Source: Elusimicrobiota bacterium (GTDB lineage: Bacteria > Elusimicrobiota > Elusimicrobia > UBA1565). From it: a stretch of 42,620 nucleotides of DNA. The notes under the pieces are model-generated. The model was given only the letters and a program-made list of their open reading frames with translations. It searched no databases and was not told the DNA's origin. The position numbers and the translations under genes are program-made. The stretch is from contig JACRDU010000074.1 in NCBI GenBank assembly GCA_016218495.1, positions 1-42,620 on the forward strand, written 5' to 3'. Shown here piece after piece: positions 8,206 to 19,699 of the stretch (positions within the stretch are counted from its first letter, which is position 1; each line of letters starts with the position of its first letter).

Positions 8206-9278
8206 GCGGCCCCGGCTGCGGCGGCGTCGGCGCGGTAGAGTTCGATCTGGGCGGCGGTGAGTGCGCGCGCGTCGAACACGGAGGACATGGACGCCTTGTA
8301 CCAGGAGATGGACTCGGAAATGGCGCGGCGATGGTCCCAGACCGGGGCCCAGCCGAGCCTCTTGCGGGCTTTCGCGGAGTCCAGACGCAGCGCGGCCGCC
8401 TCATGCGGCCCCGGCGTCCCCGAGGCCTTCCAGGAGGCGCCGTCGCCCCACGCCGCCGCCGCGGCGTCGGCGACCGCCGAAACAGGGACCGAATCCTCGG
8501 ACGGGCCGAAGTTCCACGCCTCCGCCGCCCCGGCTTTCCCGCCTAGGAGGGCCGCTCCCAGACAGAGGTAGCCCGAGAGGGGCTCCAGGACGTGCTGCCA
8601 GGGACGGACCGACGCGGGGTTGCGCACGACGGCCGGCGCGGAGGCGGCGAAGGCCCTGATGCAGTCGGGCAGTATGCGGTCCTTCGCCCAATCGCCTCCG
8701 CCGATGACGTTCCCCGCGCGGGCCGTGGCCAGGGGCATCGAATACGACAGACGGAACGAGGCGGCGGCGATCTCGGCGGCGGCCTTGCTGGAGCTGTAGG
8801 GGTCGTGCCCGCCCAAGGGGTCCTCTTCGGTGCGCGGGCGCGGGGCTTCCGGGTCCCGGTAGACCTTGTCGGTCGTCACCGAGACCAGAGCCCGGACGGA
8901 CCCCGCCCTCCGGGAGGCTTCGGCGACATGGGCGGTGCCCATGACGTTCACCGCGAAGGTCTCGACGGGAGCGTCATAGGAGAGGCGTACGAGGGGCTGG
9001 GCGGCCAGGTGGAAGACGGCCTCCGGGCGGGTCTCGCGGAGCGCTGCTTCGACGGCGTCGAAGCTGCGCAGGTCGGCGCGCCGAGAGCGGATCAGGTTCC
9101 CGAGGCCGAGCTGGGAGAAGAGGTTGGGCTCCCCCTCCGGCGCCAGCGACAGCCCATGGACCTCCGCCCCCAAGCGGGTGAGCCAGAAGGCGAGCCAAGC
9201 CCCCTTGAACCCCGTGTCGCCCGTCACGAGGACCCTTCGTCCGGCGAAGGCTCCGGAGAAGGCTCCGCTCACGGTCAC
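8196..9278 (-). CDS. rfbG: RfbG, CDP-glucose 4,6-dehydratase
   Basis: Short-chain dehydrogenase/reductase enzyme that converts CDP-glucose to CDP-4-keto-6-deoxyglucose with bound NAD, feeding RfbH. The Rossmann motif [11 protein letters not shown] is near residues 18-28, TTDKVY supplies the catalytic Thr-Asp region, and YSSSK near 160 is the Tyr-xxx-Lys pair. The GTG at 9278 is chosen because it overlaps the gdhA stop as GTGA and gives 360 residues, the usual length. A second in-frame GTG at 9272 is possible. The end overlaps rfbH. The cytidylyltransferase (RfbF) that would make CDP-glucose is not in the window. Confidence 0.92.
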   Translation of the reverse strand: MTVSGAFSGAFAGRRVLVTGDTGFKGAWLAFWLTRLGAEVHGLSLAPEGEPNLFSQLGLGNLIRSRRADLRSFDAVEAALRETRPEAVFHLAAQPLVRLSYDAPVETFAVNVMGTAHVAEASRRAGSVRALVSVTTDKVYRDPEAPRPRTEEDPLGGHDPYSSSKAAAEIAAASFRLSYSMPLATARAGNVIGGGDWAKDRILPDCIRAFAASAPAVVRNPASVRPWQHVLEPLSGYLCLGAALLGGKAGAAEAWNFGPSEDSVPVSAVADAAAAAWGDGASWKASGTPGPHEAAALRLDSAKARKRLGWAPVWDHRRAISESISWYKASMSSVFDARALTAAQIELYRADAAAAGAAWA

Positions 9279-10711
9279 GGGAAGACGCCGAGCTCGAGGT
9301 AGCTGGTGGCCACCTTCTGAATGGAGCTTACGAAGGCGGCCGTGCGCAGGTCCTTGATGCGGGGGTCGCGGGCCATCACCTCGCGGATCTGCTGGTAGGC
9401 CGAGATCATCGTATCCTCGAGGCCCGAGTTCACGAGGTCGATCTCGTCGGCGCCGTGGGTGATGAGGTTGCGCTCGGAATCGGCGAAGCGCTTGCCGGTC
9501 GAGGATTCGATGGCCGTCAGCATCCGCTCGTAGGCCTTCTGCTCGAAGCGCCGGTCCATGCGCCCGAAGCGGACATGGGACAGGTTCTTGAGCCACTCGA
9601 AGTAGGAGACCGTCACGCCGCCGGCGTTGAGGAACACGTCGGGGATGATGATGGATCCCTTCGCGAGGAGGATTTCCTCGGCCTCCATCGTGGTCGGGCC
9701 GTTCGCTCCCTCGGCGATGATCCGGGCCTTGATCCGGGGGGCGTTGAGGCTGGTGATCTGGTTCTCGAGGGCGGCGGGGACCAGGATGTCGCAGTCGAGC
9801 TCCATCGCATCGGCCCCGTTGGGGATGGTCCTAGCGCCGGGGAAGTTCAGGATGCTGCCGGTGGCCTTGCGGTGCTCGTCGAGCGCCAGGATGTCGAGGC
9901 CCGAGGCGTTGATGACCGCGCCGTTCCACTCGGCGACCGCGATGACCCGGGTCCCGGCTTCGGCCAGGAACTTCGCCGTGTGGAAGCCGACGTTCCCGAA
10001 GCCTTGGACGACCGCCGTCTTCCCGGCAAGCCCGGGGGGCAGGCCGAGCCTGGCCATGTCGTTGGCGTTCCGGCAGGCTTCGGTCAGGCCGTAGACGATG
10101 CCGCGGCCGGTGGCCTCGACGCGGCCCCGGATGCCGCCCTGGGTCACGGGCTTGCCGGTGACGCAGCCGAGGGCGTCGATGTCCTTGGGGTGGAACGCCG
10201 CGTAGGTGTCGGCGATCCAGGCCATCTCCTTGGCGCCGGTCCCGTAGTCGGGGGCGGGGACGTCGAGCGCCGGGCCGATGCAGTTGCGTTTGATGAGCTC
10301 GGCGGAGTAGCGCCGCGTGATGCGCTCGAGCTCCTCTTCGGTGTAGTTGCGCCGGTCGATCTTGATGGCCCCCTTCGCGCCGCCGAACGGGACATCCACG
10401 ATGGCGCACTTGAACGTCATCAGGGCGGCGAGGGCCTCGACCTCCTCCTGGTCGGCGAGGATCGAATAGCGGATGCCGCCCTTGGCGGGGAGCTTGTGGT
10501 GGCTGTGCTGGACGCGCCAGCCGCTGATGACCTCGTAGCCGCGGGAGGTCTTGACCGGGAAATTGACCTTGACCACGACGTTGGATATCTTGATCTGGTC
10601 GAGCAGCCCCTTGGGCAGGTCCGTGAGAGCCCCCGCCTTCTCGACGGCGAGCATGACGTTCTCGTGGAAGCTGAGCATCTTTTCGCCGGCGGGAGCGGCT
10701 GTGGTAGACAT
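9275..10711 (-). CDS. gdhA: Glutamate dehydrogenase (Glu/Leu/Phe/Val family)
   Basis: A 478-residue amino-acid dehydrogenase that interconverts glutamate and 2-oxoglutarate plus ammonia. The substrate pocket KGGIRYS is near residues 76-82 and the catalytic-lysine region with [17 protein letters not shown] near 101-117. The dinucleotide fold follows with [18 protein letters not shown]. The core is close to hexameric family II enzymes; NAD or NADP preference cannot be read with confidence. The ATG has a strong GGAGGA three bases upstream, and a short leader. It heads an operon with rfbG and rfbH by GTGA overlap, an odd metabolic pairing that may reflect simple co-transcription. Confidence 0.93.
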   Translation of the reverse strand: MSTTAAPAGEKMLSFHENVMLAVEKAGALTDLPKGLLDQIKISNVVVKVNFPVKTSRGYEVISGWRVQHSHHKLPAKGGIRYSILADQEEVEALAALMTFKCAIVDVPFGGAKGAIKIDRRNYTEEELERITRRYSAELIKRNCIGPALDVPAPDYGTGAKEMAWIADTYAAFHPKDIDALGCVTGKPVTQGGIRGRVEATGRGIVYGLTEACRNANDMARLGLPPGLAGKTAVVQGFGNVGFHTAKFLAEAGTRVIAVAEWNGAVINASGLDILALDEHRKATGSILNFPGARTIPNGADAMELDCDILVPAALENQITSLNAPRIKARIIAEGANGPTTMEAEEILLAKGSIIIPDVFLNAGGVTVSYFEWLKNLSHVRFGRMDRRFEQKAYERMLTAIESSTGKRFADSERNLITHGADEIDLVNSGLEDTMISAYQQIREVMARDPRIKDLRTAAFVSSIQKVATSYLELGVFP

Positions 10712-10736
10712 GGGTCCTCCGAGGATTCCGCAATCC

Positions 10737-10742
10737 TATATA
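10737..10742 (-). promoter_or_regulatory. Probable -10 of the gdhA-rfbG-rfbH operon
   Basis: TATATA on the minus strand lies about 25 bases before the gdhA ATG, leaving a short leader that carries the ribosome-binding site GGAGGA (10720-10715). No good -35 is visible. Confidence 0.4.
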
Positions 10743-10776
10743 AAGGAAGGGCCTGATTCCAGCGCTTGGACCTTTT

Positions 10777-10785
10777 TGCTACAAT
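10777..10785 (+). promoter_or_regulatory. Extended -10 promoter of hppA
   Basis: TGCTACAAT is an extended -10 (TGn plus TACAAT). It predicts a leader of about 40 bases before the ATG at 10833, with GGTGAG as a close ribosome-binding site. This contrasts with the leaderless pattern of many neighbouring genes. Confidence 0.45.
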
Positions 10786-10832
10786 CTGGCCCTTGAACGG
10801 AAATCCCCCCTTAACGCCGTTACGGTGAGAGA

Positions 10833-13319
<2,487 letters not shown>

Positions 13320-13801
13320 TTGACTCCGGCCGCCGTCTGGCTGGTCACGGCCGCCCTCGCACTAGCGGGGGCGGCCGGCGTCTTCCTGCCGGGCATCCCC
13401 GGCACCCCGCTGATCCTGCTGGCCGCCGTCTTCAGCAAGGTCATGCTCCCCGACGCCCTGTCCTGGTGGACCGTCGCCGGCCTGGCCGCGCTGACCCTGC
13501 TGGCCGAGTGGATGCAGGTCCTGTTGACGCTGGGGGGCGCGCGCCGGATGGGCGCCACGCGCTGGGGCATGGGCGGGCCTGCGCGGGGGCCGTGCTGGGC
13601 CTGTGGGGCGGCTTGCTGGGCATGTTCGCCGGGGCCTTCGCCGGAGCCCTGCTGGCGGAATCCGTGTTCGCCGGCCGGCCGCTCGACCAATCGGCCAAGG
13701 CCGCCCTGGGCGCGGGCCTGGGCCTGGCCGCGTCGCTGGCGGGCCGGGCGGCCATCGCGGCGGCGATGCTGGCGGTCCTGGCCGCCGCCGCCCTCTTCTA
13801 G
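13320..13801 (+). pseudogene. DUF456 membrane protein, single-base frameshift
   Basis: Two frames together make one DUF456-type protein. The first (from TTG at 13320, directly after the hppA stop) encodes VFLPGIPGTPLILLAAVFSK and reaches WGMGG near 13577. The second continues with GACAGAVLGLWGGLLGMFAG and ends at 13801. Adding one G in the GGG run at 13575-13577 restores a continuous 160-residue glycine-zipper membrane protein. Because the site is a short G-run, an assembly or sequencing error is as likely as a real mutation. The stop overlaps the convergent gene through CTAG. DUF456 function is unknown. Confidence 0.75.
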
Positions 13802-14835
13802 GCGGGGCCCATGACGGCGCGGGCCATGCGCGCGGTGTTGCGCGCGTCGTCGAGCCCCCGATGGTGCGCGCCTTCCAGCGGGAGGCCGAGGAGCTCCAGC
13901 GCGCGCTTCATGGTCGGGGGCTCGACCTTGCGCGCCTCCGCGAAGCGCTGGCGAAGGTCGACATGGGACTCCAGCGCAGGCGGGAGCGGCACGCCGTGGC
14001 GCCGGCAGTCCGAGCGCAGCTGGCGAAGGTCGTAGGTGCTCCAGGAGGCGTAGCGAATCGGGCCGGGCCCGCCCCAGTCGGCGAAGGAGGCGAGGACGGC
14101 GGGGTACTCCTGCGCTGCGTCCACCTCCTCCTGGCGGATGCCGGTCAGGCGCAGGCAGAAGGGGCTCAGCGTGGGCTCGTCCTTGGGCCGGATTAACCTC
14201 TGGAACTCGCTGACGGCGGCGAAGTCCGCCCCCAGGCGGACCGCCCCGATCTCGATGGTCTCCTGGCGCTCCAGGACGGTCCCGGACTCCCAGCAGGTGG
14301 CCTCCAGGTCGAAGACCACCAGCGGCGCCTTGCTCCAGCGCCAGGCGCGTTCCAGGGCCGAGGAGACGAACTCCGACTTGGACGCCGTGTAGCGGGCCCG
14401 GTCGTTGTGGAAGCGGTCGGCCAGCCCGCGCTTGAGCGTCTCATACGCCCGGGCGTCCTCCGCGGCGGCGCGCATGTAGTCCCTGAACACGACCTGCTTC
14501 CACCAGAAGTCGCCGCCGGTGCGCACCCAATGCAGGTGGTGCGTGGGGGGGGAACCCTTGCGGAAGAAGTGGCGTCCGGGGATGCCGTATTCCCCCAGGT
14601 AGCGGTAGCCCCTGGCGGCCAACGGGCCGACCACCGTATCGTCGACGACTAGGTCTTCGACCCCGACCATGATGTCTATGGTGGGCTTGGCGGCCATGCC
14701 CGGCACGGCGGTGGAGCCGATGTGCTCGACCTGTCCGATGCGGCCGCCCAGCTCGGCGCGCACGGCGTCCCGCTCCGCCGCGAAGGCGGCCGGCCAGCCG
14801 GCGTCGTAGGAGGACAGCTCGATCAGGTCGTCCAC
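13798..14835 (-). CDS. GrpB-like domain fused to a DEDDh 3'-5' exonuclease
   Basis: A 345-residue two-domain protein. Residues about 1-165 are a GrpB/UPF0157 nucleotidyltransferase-fold domain, with HIGSTAVPGMAAKPTIDI near 37-54 and HHLHWV later. Residues about 172-345 are an ERI1/KapD-like exonuclease: VVFDLEATCWE carries the first Asp-Glu pair, a central Asp lies in STYDLRQL, and HRGLDDARNT near 325 carries the catalytic His and last Asp. The GTG start at 14835 is chosen because TATCCT ends six bases upstream and the GrpB domain begins there; the longer frame overlaps the divergent regulator. GrpB domains occur fused to CoaE in some bacteria, but a fusion to an exonuclease is one I do not know. 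An RNA end-processing role is a guess from the domain types. Confidence 0.85.
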   Translation of the reverse strand: MDDLIELSSYDAGWPAAFAAERDAVRAELGGRIGQVEHIGSTAVPGMAAKPTIDIMVGVEDLVVDDTVVGPLAARGYRYLGEYGIPGRHFFRKGSPPTHHLHWVRTGGDFWWKQVVFRDYMRAAAEDARAYETLKRGLADRFHNDRARYTASKSEFVSSALERAWRWSKAPLVVFDLEATCWESGTVLERQETIEIGAVRLGADFAAVSEFQRLIRPKDEPTLSPFCLRLTGIRQEEVDAAQEYPAVLASFADWGGPGPIRYASWSTYDLRQLRSDCRRHGVPLPPALESHVDLRQRFAEARKVEPPTMKRALELLGLPLEGAHHRGLDDARNTARMARAVMGPA

Positions 14836-14841
14836 GCCGGA

Positions 14842-14892
14842 AGGATAGCCGTCTTGGGGAGGGCGCGCCAGGGGCGGCCCGTTTGGTATCCT
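14842..14892. promoter_or_regulatory. Divergent -10 elements for the GrpB-exonuclease and the sigma54 activator
   Basis: TATCCT occurs on the minus strand at 14847-14842, six bases before GTG 14835. It also occurs on the plus strand at 14887-14892, six bases before ATG 14899, where it is preceded by TGG (extended -10). No Shine-Dalgarno lies between either hexamer and its start. Confidence 0.55.
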
Positions 14893-14898
14893 AGCCCC

Positions 14899-16065
14899 AT
14901 GGACGCGGACCGGCCGCTCATCCTCGTCGTAGAGGACCAGGCGAACCATCGCAAGGTGCTGAAGGCCTTCCTGGAGGCCCAGGGCTGGGCCGTGGAGCTG
15001 GCCAAGGACGCGCGCGAGGGGGCCAGCGCCCTCGAGAAGAAGCCCGCGTTGGTCCTGACGGACCTCAAGATGCCGGGGGGGGACGGCCTGGGGCTTCTGC
15101 GGGACTCCAAGAAGCGCCTCCCCGCCGTCCCGGTCATCCTCATGACTGCCTTCGGCTCCGTCCCGGACGCCGTGGAGGCGATGCGGGCCGGCGCCCACGA
15201 CCTCCTGCCCAAGCCCCTCGACTTCGACGAGCTCAAACGCGCCGTGGGCCAGGCCCTGGCGGCCAGTTCGCTGGCGTCCCGCGAGTGGGTGATGGCGCCC
15301 GCCGGGGGGGAGCGGCCCCTCATCGGCGCCAGCCCGGCCATGGAGAAGGTCTATGCGCTCATCCGCAAGGCCGGCCCCTCCGACGCCACCGTCCTCATAC
15401 TCGGGGAGACTGGGACGGGCAAGGAGCTGGTGGCGGCCGCGCTGCACACCTCCGGCCCGCGGCGCGAGGGTCCCTTCGTCAAGGTCCACTGCGGGGCGGT
15501 CCCCGAGGACCTGCTGGAAGCCGAGCTCTTCGGCCACGAGAAGGGGGCGTTCACCGGCGCGCTGCGCGAGAAGCCCGGGAAGTTCGAGCTGGCCGACGGC
15601 GGGACGATCTTCCTCGACGAGGCCGGCACGATGAGCCCGCGCATGCAGGTGAAGCTCCTGCGCGTCCTGCAGTCGGGCGAGTTCGACCGCGTCGGAGGGA
15701 CGGGGACCCTGAAGGTGGACGTGCGCGTGGTCGCCGCCACCAACGCCGACCTCAAGAAGGCCGTCTCAGAGGGCAGGTTCCGCGAGGACCTCTACTACCG
15801 CCTCAACGTCGTCCCCATCCTGCTCCCGCCGCTCAGGGACAGGCGCGAGGACATCCCGGAGCTGACCCGATTCTTCCTGGCCCGGGCGGCCGAGAAGCAC
15901 TCCCGCCCCGCTCCGGTGCTGGCCGCCGACGCCATGCAGGCGCTGATGGCCGCCCGCTGGGAGGGGAACGTCCGGCAGCTGGAGAACCTCATCGAGCGCC
16001 TGGTCGTCCTGGCGGACGGCTCCTCGATCGCCCGCGCGGACATCCCCGACGAGGCCCTGACGTGA
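14899..16065 (+). CDS. NtrC-family response regulator without a DNA-binding domain
   Basis: A 388-residue sigma54 activator. Residues 1-120 are a receiver domain with the phospho-acceptor Asp near 54 ([11 protein letters not shown]) and Lys in LPKPLDF. The AAA+ domain follows, with Walker A GETGTGKE near 169-176, the sigma54-contacting loop GAFTGA at 216-221 and [14 protein letters not shown] later. The protein ends with ADIPDEALT, immediately after the AAA+ lid, so the Fis-type helix-turn-helix normally needed to bind enhancer DNA is missing. The end is not a truncation by frameshift that I can see: the stop overlaps the next gene as GTGA. Domain-deleted activators such as FlgR of Helicobacter work from solution. 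The ATG at 14899 has TATCCT six bases upstream. Confidence 0.92.
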   Translation: MDADRPLILVVEDQANHRKVLKAFLEAQGWAVELAKDAREGASALEKKPALVLTDLKMPGGDGLGLLRDSKKRLPAVPVILMTAFGSVPDAVEAMRAGAHDLLPKPLDFDELKRAVGQALAASSLASREWVMAPAGGERPLIGASPAMEKVYALIRKAGPSDATVLILGETGTGKELVAAALHTSGPRREGPFVKVHCGAVPEDLLEAELFGHEKGAFTGALREKPGKFELADGGTIFLDEAGTMSPRMQVKLLRVLQSGEFDRVGGTGTLKVDVRVVAATNADLKKAVSEGRFREDLYYRLNVVPILLPPLRDRREDIPELTRFFLARAAEKHSRPAPVLAADAMQALMAARWEGNVRQLENLIERLVVLADGSSIARADIPDEALT

Positions 16066-17324
16066 GGCGCATCCCGGCCGCCGGCATCAACCTCTTCCAG
16101 CTGATCTACGTCCTCATCCGCGAATACGAATCGAAATCCGGGCAGAAGGCGCTGAACCTCTCTCTGGGGAACCCCGACGGCCTGCCGCCGGCCGGGCTGC
16201 TGCGGCTGCAGGGGCGCTTCGCCGCGGACCCGCGCTTCGAGCTGCACACCTACGCCGAGGACAACGACCTGGGCGGCTTCGCCCCCGCCATGGTCGAGCT
16301 CCACGGCCGCATCCGGGTGGGGGAGCATCCCCACCTGCGCTGCGTCCCCATCCCCGGCATCAAGACGGCCGGCGCCCTCATCCCGCTGGCCTGCGGCCTG
16401 CACCTCCCCGACAAGGCGCGCCGCCGCTCCTTCCGGGTCGTGTCGAACCTGCCCGCCTACGACGTCATCGGGACCTGGTCCGAAGCCTACCTCGGCGCGG
16501 AGCGCGTCGTCTGGCCGCTGGCTCCCGAGGACGGGATGCGCCTCAGCCTTCCGAGCCTGAAGGCGGCCCTGTTCTCGGCCAAGGTCGACCGCCCGGACCT
16601 CGTCTATGTCATACGGCCGGGGAACCCTGCCGCCGTCGGCGCCACGGCCGCGGAATGGGAAGGCCTCATCGGCTTCTGCCTCGACTCGGGGGCGCGGCTG
16701 GTCAACGACGCCGCTTATGCCGGGCTGACCGAGGACGGCAGCGTCCCGCTGGCCGCCGTGGCCAAGGACCATGCGGGCCTGGAGTGGGCGGAGCTGTATT
16801 CGGTCTCGAAATCCTTCAACGACCCCGGCGCCCGCCTGGGCGCGATGGTCGGGTCGAAGGACTTCATCGAGGACTTCGTCCTGGTGAAGGGGAACACCGA
16901 ATCCGGGCCCGTGCCCCATGTGATGGCGGCCTATGGCGAGTATTTCAAGGACGGCGCCGCCGTGCGCGCCGACCTCGCCGCCTTGCGCGGCCTCTACTCG
17001 CGCCGCCTCGAGTACGTGATCTCCCGCCTCACGGCCGCCGGGCTCGTCCAGGCCTGTCCCACCGAGGCCGGGTTCTTCACCCTCTGGCGCGTCCCCAAGA
17101 GGGTCCTGGGCATCGACCTCGAGACGGACCCCCGCACCAGGGAGATGCCGGCGCACGAGGCCTTCAACCGGCTGGTCATCTCCGAGACCGGGCTGGTGGG
17201 CGTGCACTTCCGGGGCGGCGGCGGCGAGCCGCTGGTGCGCTACGCGGTCTGCGCGGACGTGCTGGCCCCGGACTTCCAACGGCGCCTCGAGGCCGCGCTC
17301 GAGCGGCTCAAGCCGGCCTACTGA
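16062..17324 (+). CDS. PLP-dependent class I/II aminotransferase
   Basis: Fold-type I aminotransferase of 420 residues. The N-terminal LNLSLGNPDGLPP resembles the substrate loop of aspartate and diaminopimelate aminotransferases. NPAAVGA and VNDAAYAGL correspond to the segments around the cofactor Asn and Asp/Tyr, and SVSKSFNDPGARLG near residue 250 carries the Schiff-base Lys and phosphate-binding Arg. VRYAVCAD near the C-terminus may carry the substrate-carboxylate Arg. The GTG start overlaps the regulator stop as GTGA, which argues for coupled expression. Substrate is not determined by sequence inspection. The gene ends directly against the convergent secreted-protein gene with no spacer. 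Confidence 0.85.
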   Translation: MRRIPAAGINLFQLIYVLIREYESKSGQKALNLSLGNPDGLPPAGLLRLQGRFAADPRFELHTYAEDNDLGGFAPAMVELHGRIRVGEHPHLRCVPIPGIKTAGALIPLACGLHLPDKARRRSFRVVSNLPAYDVIGTWSEAYLGAERVVWPLAPEDGMRLSLPSLKAALFSAKVDRPDLVYVIRPGNPAAVGATAAEWEGLIGFCLDSGARLVNDAAYAGLTEDGSVPLAAVAKDHAGLEWAELYSVSKSFNDPGARLGAMVGSKDFIEDFVLVKGNTESGPVPHVMAAYGEYFKDGAAVRADLAALRGLYSRRLEYVISRLTAAGLVQACPTEAGFFTLWRVPKRVLGIDLETDPRTREMPAHEAFNRLVISETGLVGVHFRGGGGEPLVRYAVCADVLAPDFQRRLEAALERLKPAY

Positions 17325-19589
17325 CTAGTCGACGAGGATGGAGGGCTCGGCGAAGCGGGCCCGGTTCCGTGACGCCTCGCCGATGAAGGCCCCGTCGCCC
17401 AGGTCCTTGTTGAGCAGCAGGCGCGCCGTCACGTCCTTCTCGCCTTTGCGCCCCTTCTCGACGTTCACGAAGAACTCCCCGGCTACGTCGGCGGGGTCGG
17501 CCATCTGGACGAGCACCTTCATCGCGGCCTCATAAGCGAGGCCGGCCCGGCCGTCTCCCGCCATCACTTCGAGGAACAGCTTCGCGCGGTCCTCGGGGGA
17601 CGCCGCGGCCCGGGCCTTGGCGAGGTCCTGGATGAGGCCCGTGGCGGTCTGGGCCAGTTGGGAGAGTTCGCTGAGCGCGCCCGAGGCGTTCTCGTCGCGC
17701 CAGCCGTCGTATCCGAGGGCCTTCAGCGCGTCGCGCTCGCGGTAGGAGACCTTTCCGCCCTCTTCGATGCGGAGCAGCGGCAGCACCCGCTTCATCAGCT
17801 CCTGCTCGGCGTAGCCGAGGGCGTTCACATACGAGCGCAGGACGACGTCGGCCGGCGCGCTGACGATGTCCTCCACCGCCTTGCGGCCGAAGACGAGGGT
17901 GAAGGCGGAGATGCCCCGGTGATAGGTCTTCTCCGTGGGGCCGGTGTCCGTGTCGCGGGGGCCGTGGTCGGCGGCCGGCACGGTGAGGCTGTCCTTGGGG
18001 AAGAGCGTCTCGACGGGGAGGGCCGCGCCGTCGTTGGTCCCGTTGCCGCGGGTGCCGATGAGGCGCGTGATGGCGTCGGCTTCCTCCGCCATCCCCCGGG
18101 CGGTGCCGGCGCCGGAACGCAGGAAGCCTTCCTGCCTGAGGAAGACCGCGACGGGCTCCTTGGAGTTCCCCGCGGCGTCGCGGTAGGTCATCACCTGGGC
18201 GGTGCGCTGGGTGTTGTGCTTGTTCATCTCGCCGAGGAAAGGGACGTCGAGCCAGCCGGTCTCCTTGCGCTTGTCCGCCTTGTGGACCTCGTATTGCCCG
18301 CCCGTCTCATCGACGATGAGGACCGTGTCGCGTTCGCGTCCGGAGTTGTTCTCATGGTCGACCAGGATGGGCAGCTTGAACCAGAAGCGCGAGTTCCGGC
18401 GCTCGTAGTCGTCGGCTCCGACGAAATCGGGGCGCCGCCCGAGCTCCTGCGAGTGCCGGTCGACGACCTCGCCGGCCTCCTCCTCGGCGCGGCGGTCTCC
18501 GTTGAGGGCCCGGCCGGCCTTGGAGAGGAGGTCCCACAGCAGGGAGAGCGCGTTGAGGTCGCCGCGCATCAGCTGGCGCAGGGCGGTCATCTGGGCCTGG
18601 TCGCGCGGGTCGAGGATGAACTCGATGAGGATCATGCGGCCGGTGCGCTTGGGCTGTGCCAGGCCGATGCGGGCGGTCAGGTAGCGCGAGAGCGACCGGG
18701 CGACCTGGCGGTTGACGAGCTTCACGAGCTGCTCGACGATGATGGTGTCGACCTCCGGGAAGCCCAGGGCGGCCCCGGGGATGGAATAGACGACCTCGCC
18801 CCCGCGGTTGCGGATGTCGGCCTTGTCGATGCGCAGGCGGAACCGGACCTGGTCTTCGGACAGGCGGAACAGCGTCGCCGAGACCCGCCCTTCCTTGCCG
18901 CGGCCCAGCGAGATGGAGGCGGGCAGCTCGCCCAGCGAAGCGCCGATGCCGGCCCCGATGTGAAGGGTGAGAGGGATGCGCCAGAGCTCGCCCACCTGCA
19001 TGCGGGCGACGCGCTCGGCGGAAAGCGGGAGCGCGGCCTTGAAGTCGAAGACGTTCACGAGGCGTTTGACCTCGTCGCACGACTTCTTGGTGCCCAGGGG
19101 CCGGATGACGGCCGATTCCCCGCTGACGCTGGCGCCGACGCTGAGGCCGACGCCGCCCACGGCGTCCTGGAAAAGGCTCTGTCCCAGCCCGAGCGAGAGG
19201 TCGAGGGAGGCGCGGTCGACGAGGGCGAAGGTCCCCGCCGCGGTGCGCTGGAGCTCGCGGTTGACGGTGACGCCGGCTCCACCCACGCCGTCGACCGCGA
19301 CGGACTGCCGGTGCTTGAGCTTGATGTTCTTGCAAATCTGGTCGAAGGCGTTGTTCTGCAGGCGGTCCCAGAAGCCGGAGCGTTCGGGGGCGCCGGGGTT
19401 GGTGTCGCCGGGCTCTTCGTCGGGCGCGGCGGGCTGCCAGCCCTTGGCCTCGCCCTTGACTTCCGGGACGACGAGGGGGGAGAAGGCCGGGGCCTTGCCG
19501 CGCCTCCCTTCGAACAGGCCGCCGACCTGGGCGGAGGTGGGGGCCGCGGCGAGCAGGGCGCAGAGGGCTGCGGCGAGGGGTCTGAGCAT
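17325..19589 (-). CDS. Large secreted protein of unknown function
   Basis: A 754-residue protein that I do not recognise. Residues 1-21 form a signal peptide (MLRPLAAALCALLAAAPTSAQ). The region about 90-230 alternates short Gly-rich strands (LSLGLGQSLF, VGLSVGASVSG, LHIGAGIGASLGE), suggesting a beta-sheet shell or barrel-like part. A middle segment has VEQLVKLVNRQVARSLSRYL, then an acidic linker. The C-terminal third is helical (LSELSQLAQTATGLIQDLAKA). No lipobox and no second membrane segment are visible. The start at 19589 is preferred over 19622 because it begins the signal peptide and because a perfect TATAAT ends seven bases upstream. It is likely periplasmic or outer-membrane associated. 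Nothing in the neighbourhood hints at a pathway. Confidence 0.75.
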   Translation of the reverse strand: MLRPLAAALCALLAAAPTSAQVGGLFEGRRGKAPAFSPLVVPEVKGEAKGWQPAAPDEEPGDTNPGAPERSGFWDRLQNNAFDQICKNIKLKHRQSVAVDGVGGAGVTVNRELQRTAAGTFALVDRASLDLSLGLGQSLFQDAVGGVGLSVGASVSGESAVIRPLGTKKSCDEVKRLVNVFDFKAALPLSAERVARMQVGELWRIPLTLHIGAGIGASLGELPASISLGRGKEGRVSATLFRLSEDQVRFRLRIDKADIRNRGGEVVYSIPGAALGFPEVDTIIVEQLVKLVNRQVARSLSRYLTARIGLAQPKRTGRMILIEFILDPRDQAQMTALRQLMRGDLNALSLLWDLLSKAGRALNGDRRAEEEAGEVVDRHSQELGRRPDFVGADDYERRNSRFWFKLPILVDHENNSGRERDTVLIVDETGGQYEVHKADKRKETGWLDVPFLGEMNKHNTQRTAQVMTYRDAAGNSKEPVAVFLRQEGFLRSGAGTARGMAEEADAITRLIGTRGNGTNDGAALPVETLFPKDSLTVPAADHGPRDTDTGPTEKTYHRGISAFTLVFGRKAVEDIVSAPADVVLRSYVNALGYAEQELMKRVLPLLRIEEGGKVSYRERDALKALGYDGWRDENASGALSELSQLAQTATGLIQDLAKARAAASPEDRAKLFLEVMAGDGRAGLAYEAAMKVLVQMADPADVAGEFFVNVEKGRKGEKDVTARLLLNKDLGDGAFIGEASRNRARFAEPSILVD

Positions 19590-19596
19590 GGAGAAA

Positions 19597-19602
19597 ATTA
19601 TA
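19597..19602 (-). promoter_or_regulatory. Perfect -10 of the large secreted protein gene
   Basis: TATAAT on the minus strand (19602-19597) ends seven bases before ATG 19589, implying a leaderless or nearly leaderless mRNA. The divergent region up to 19699 also holds a small hairpin, GGCCC/GGGCC with loop CGAA (19648-19661), of unknown role. Confidence 0.6.
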
Positions 19603-19688
19603 GACCGGCCGGGGTCCGTCACGGCAGGTCTTTCGGTCTTTAGAAACGGCCCCGAAGGGCCTATATTGTTGAAGCGGCCGCCGCGTGG

Positions 19689-19694
19689 TAAGAT
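19689..19694 (+). promoter_or_regulatory. -10 of the nitrilase gene
   Basis: TAAGAT preceded by TGG (extended -10) ends five bases before ATG 19700. TATATT at about 19662-19667 is an alternative further upstream. Confidence 0.45.
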
Positions 19695-19699
19695 GGGCC

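Noticed and set aside
13466-13801. Independent small gene in the second DUF456 frame
   Set aside because: Its first third has no membrane-protein character, and its conserved part continues the upstream frame after one inserted base, so a single frameshifted gene explains both.
14722-14898. Upstream extension of the NtrC-like regulator
   Set aside because: The extra residues mirror the divergent GrpB gene, and the receiver domain begins right after the ATG at 14899.
19648-19661. GGCCC/GGGCC hairpin with CGAA loop as a terminator
   Set aside because: It lies between two divergent genes, so no transcript should end there, and no adequate T-run follows on either strand.
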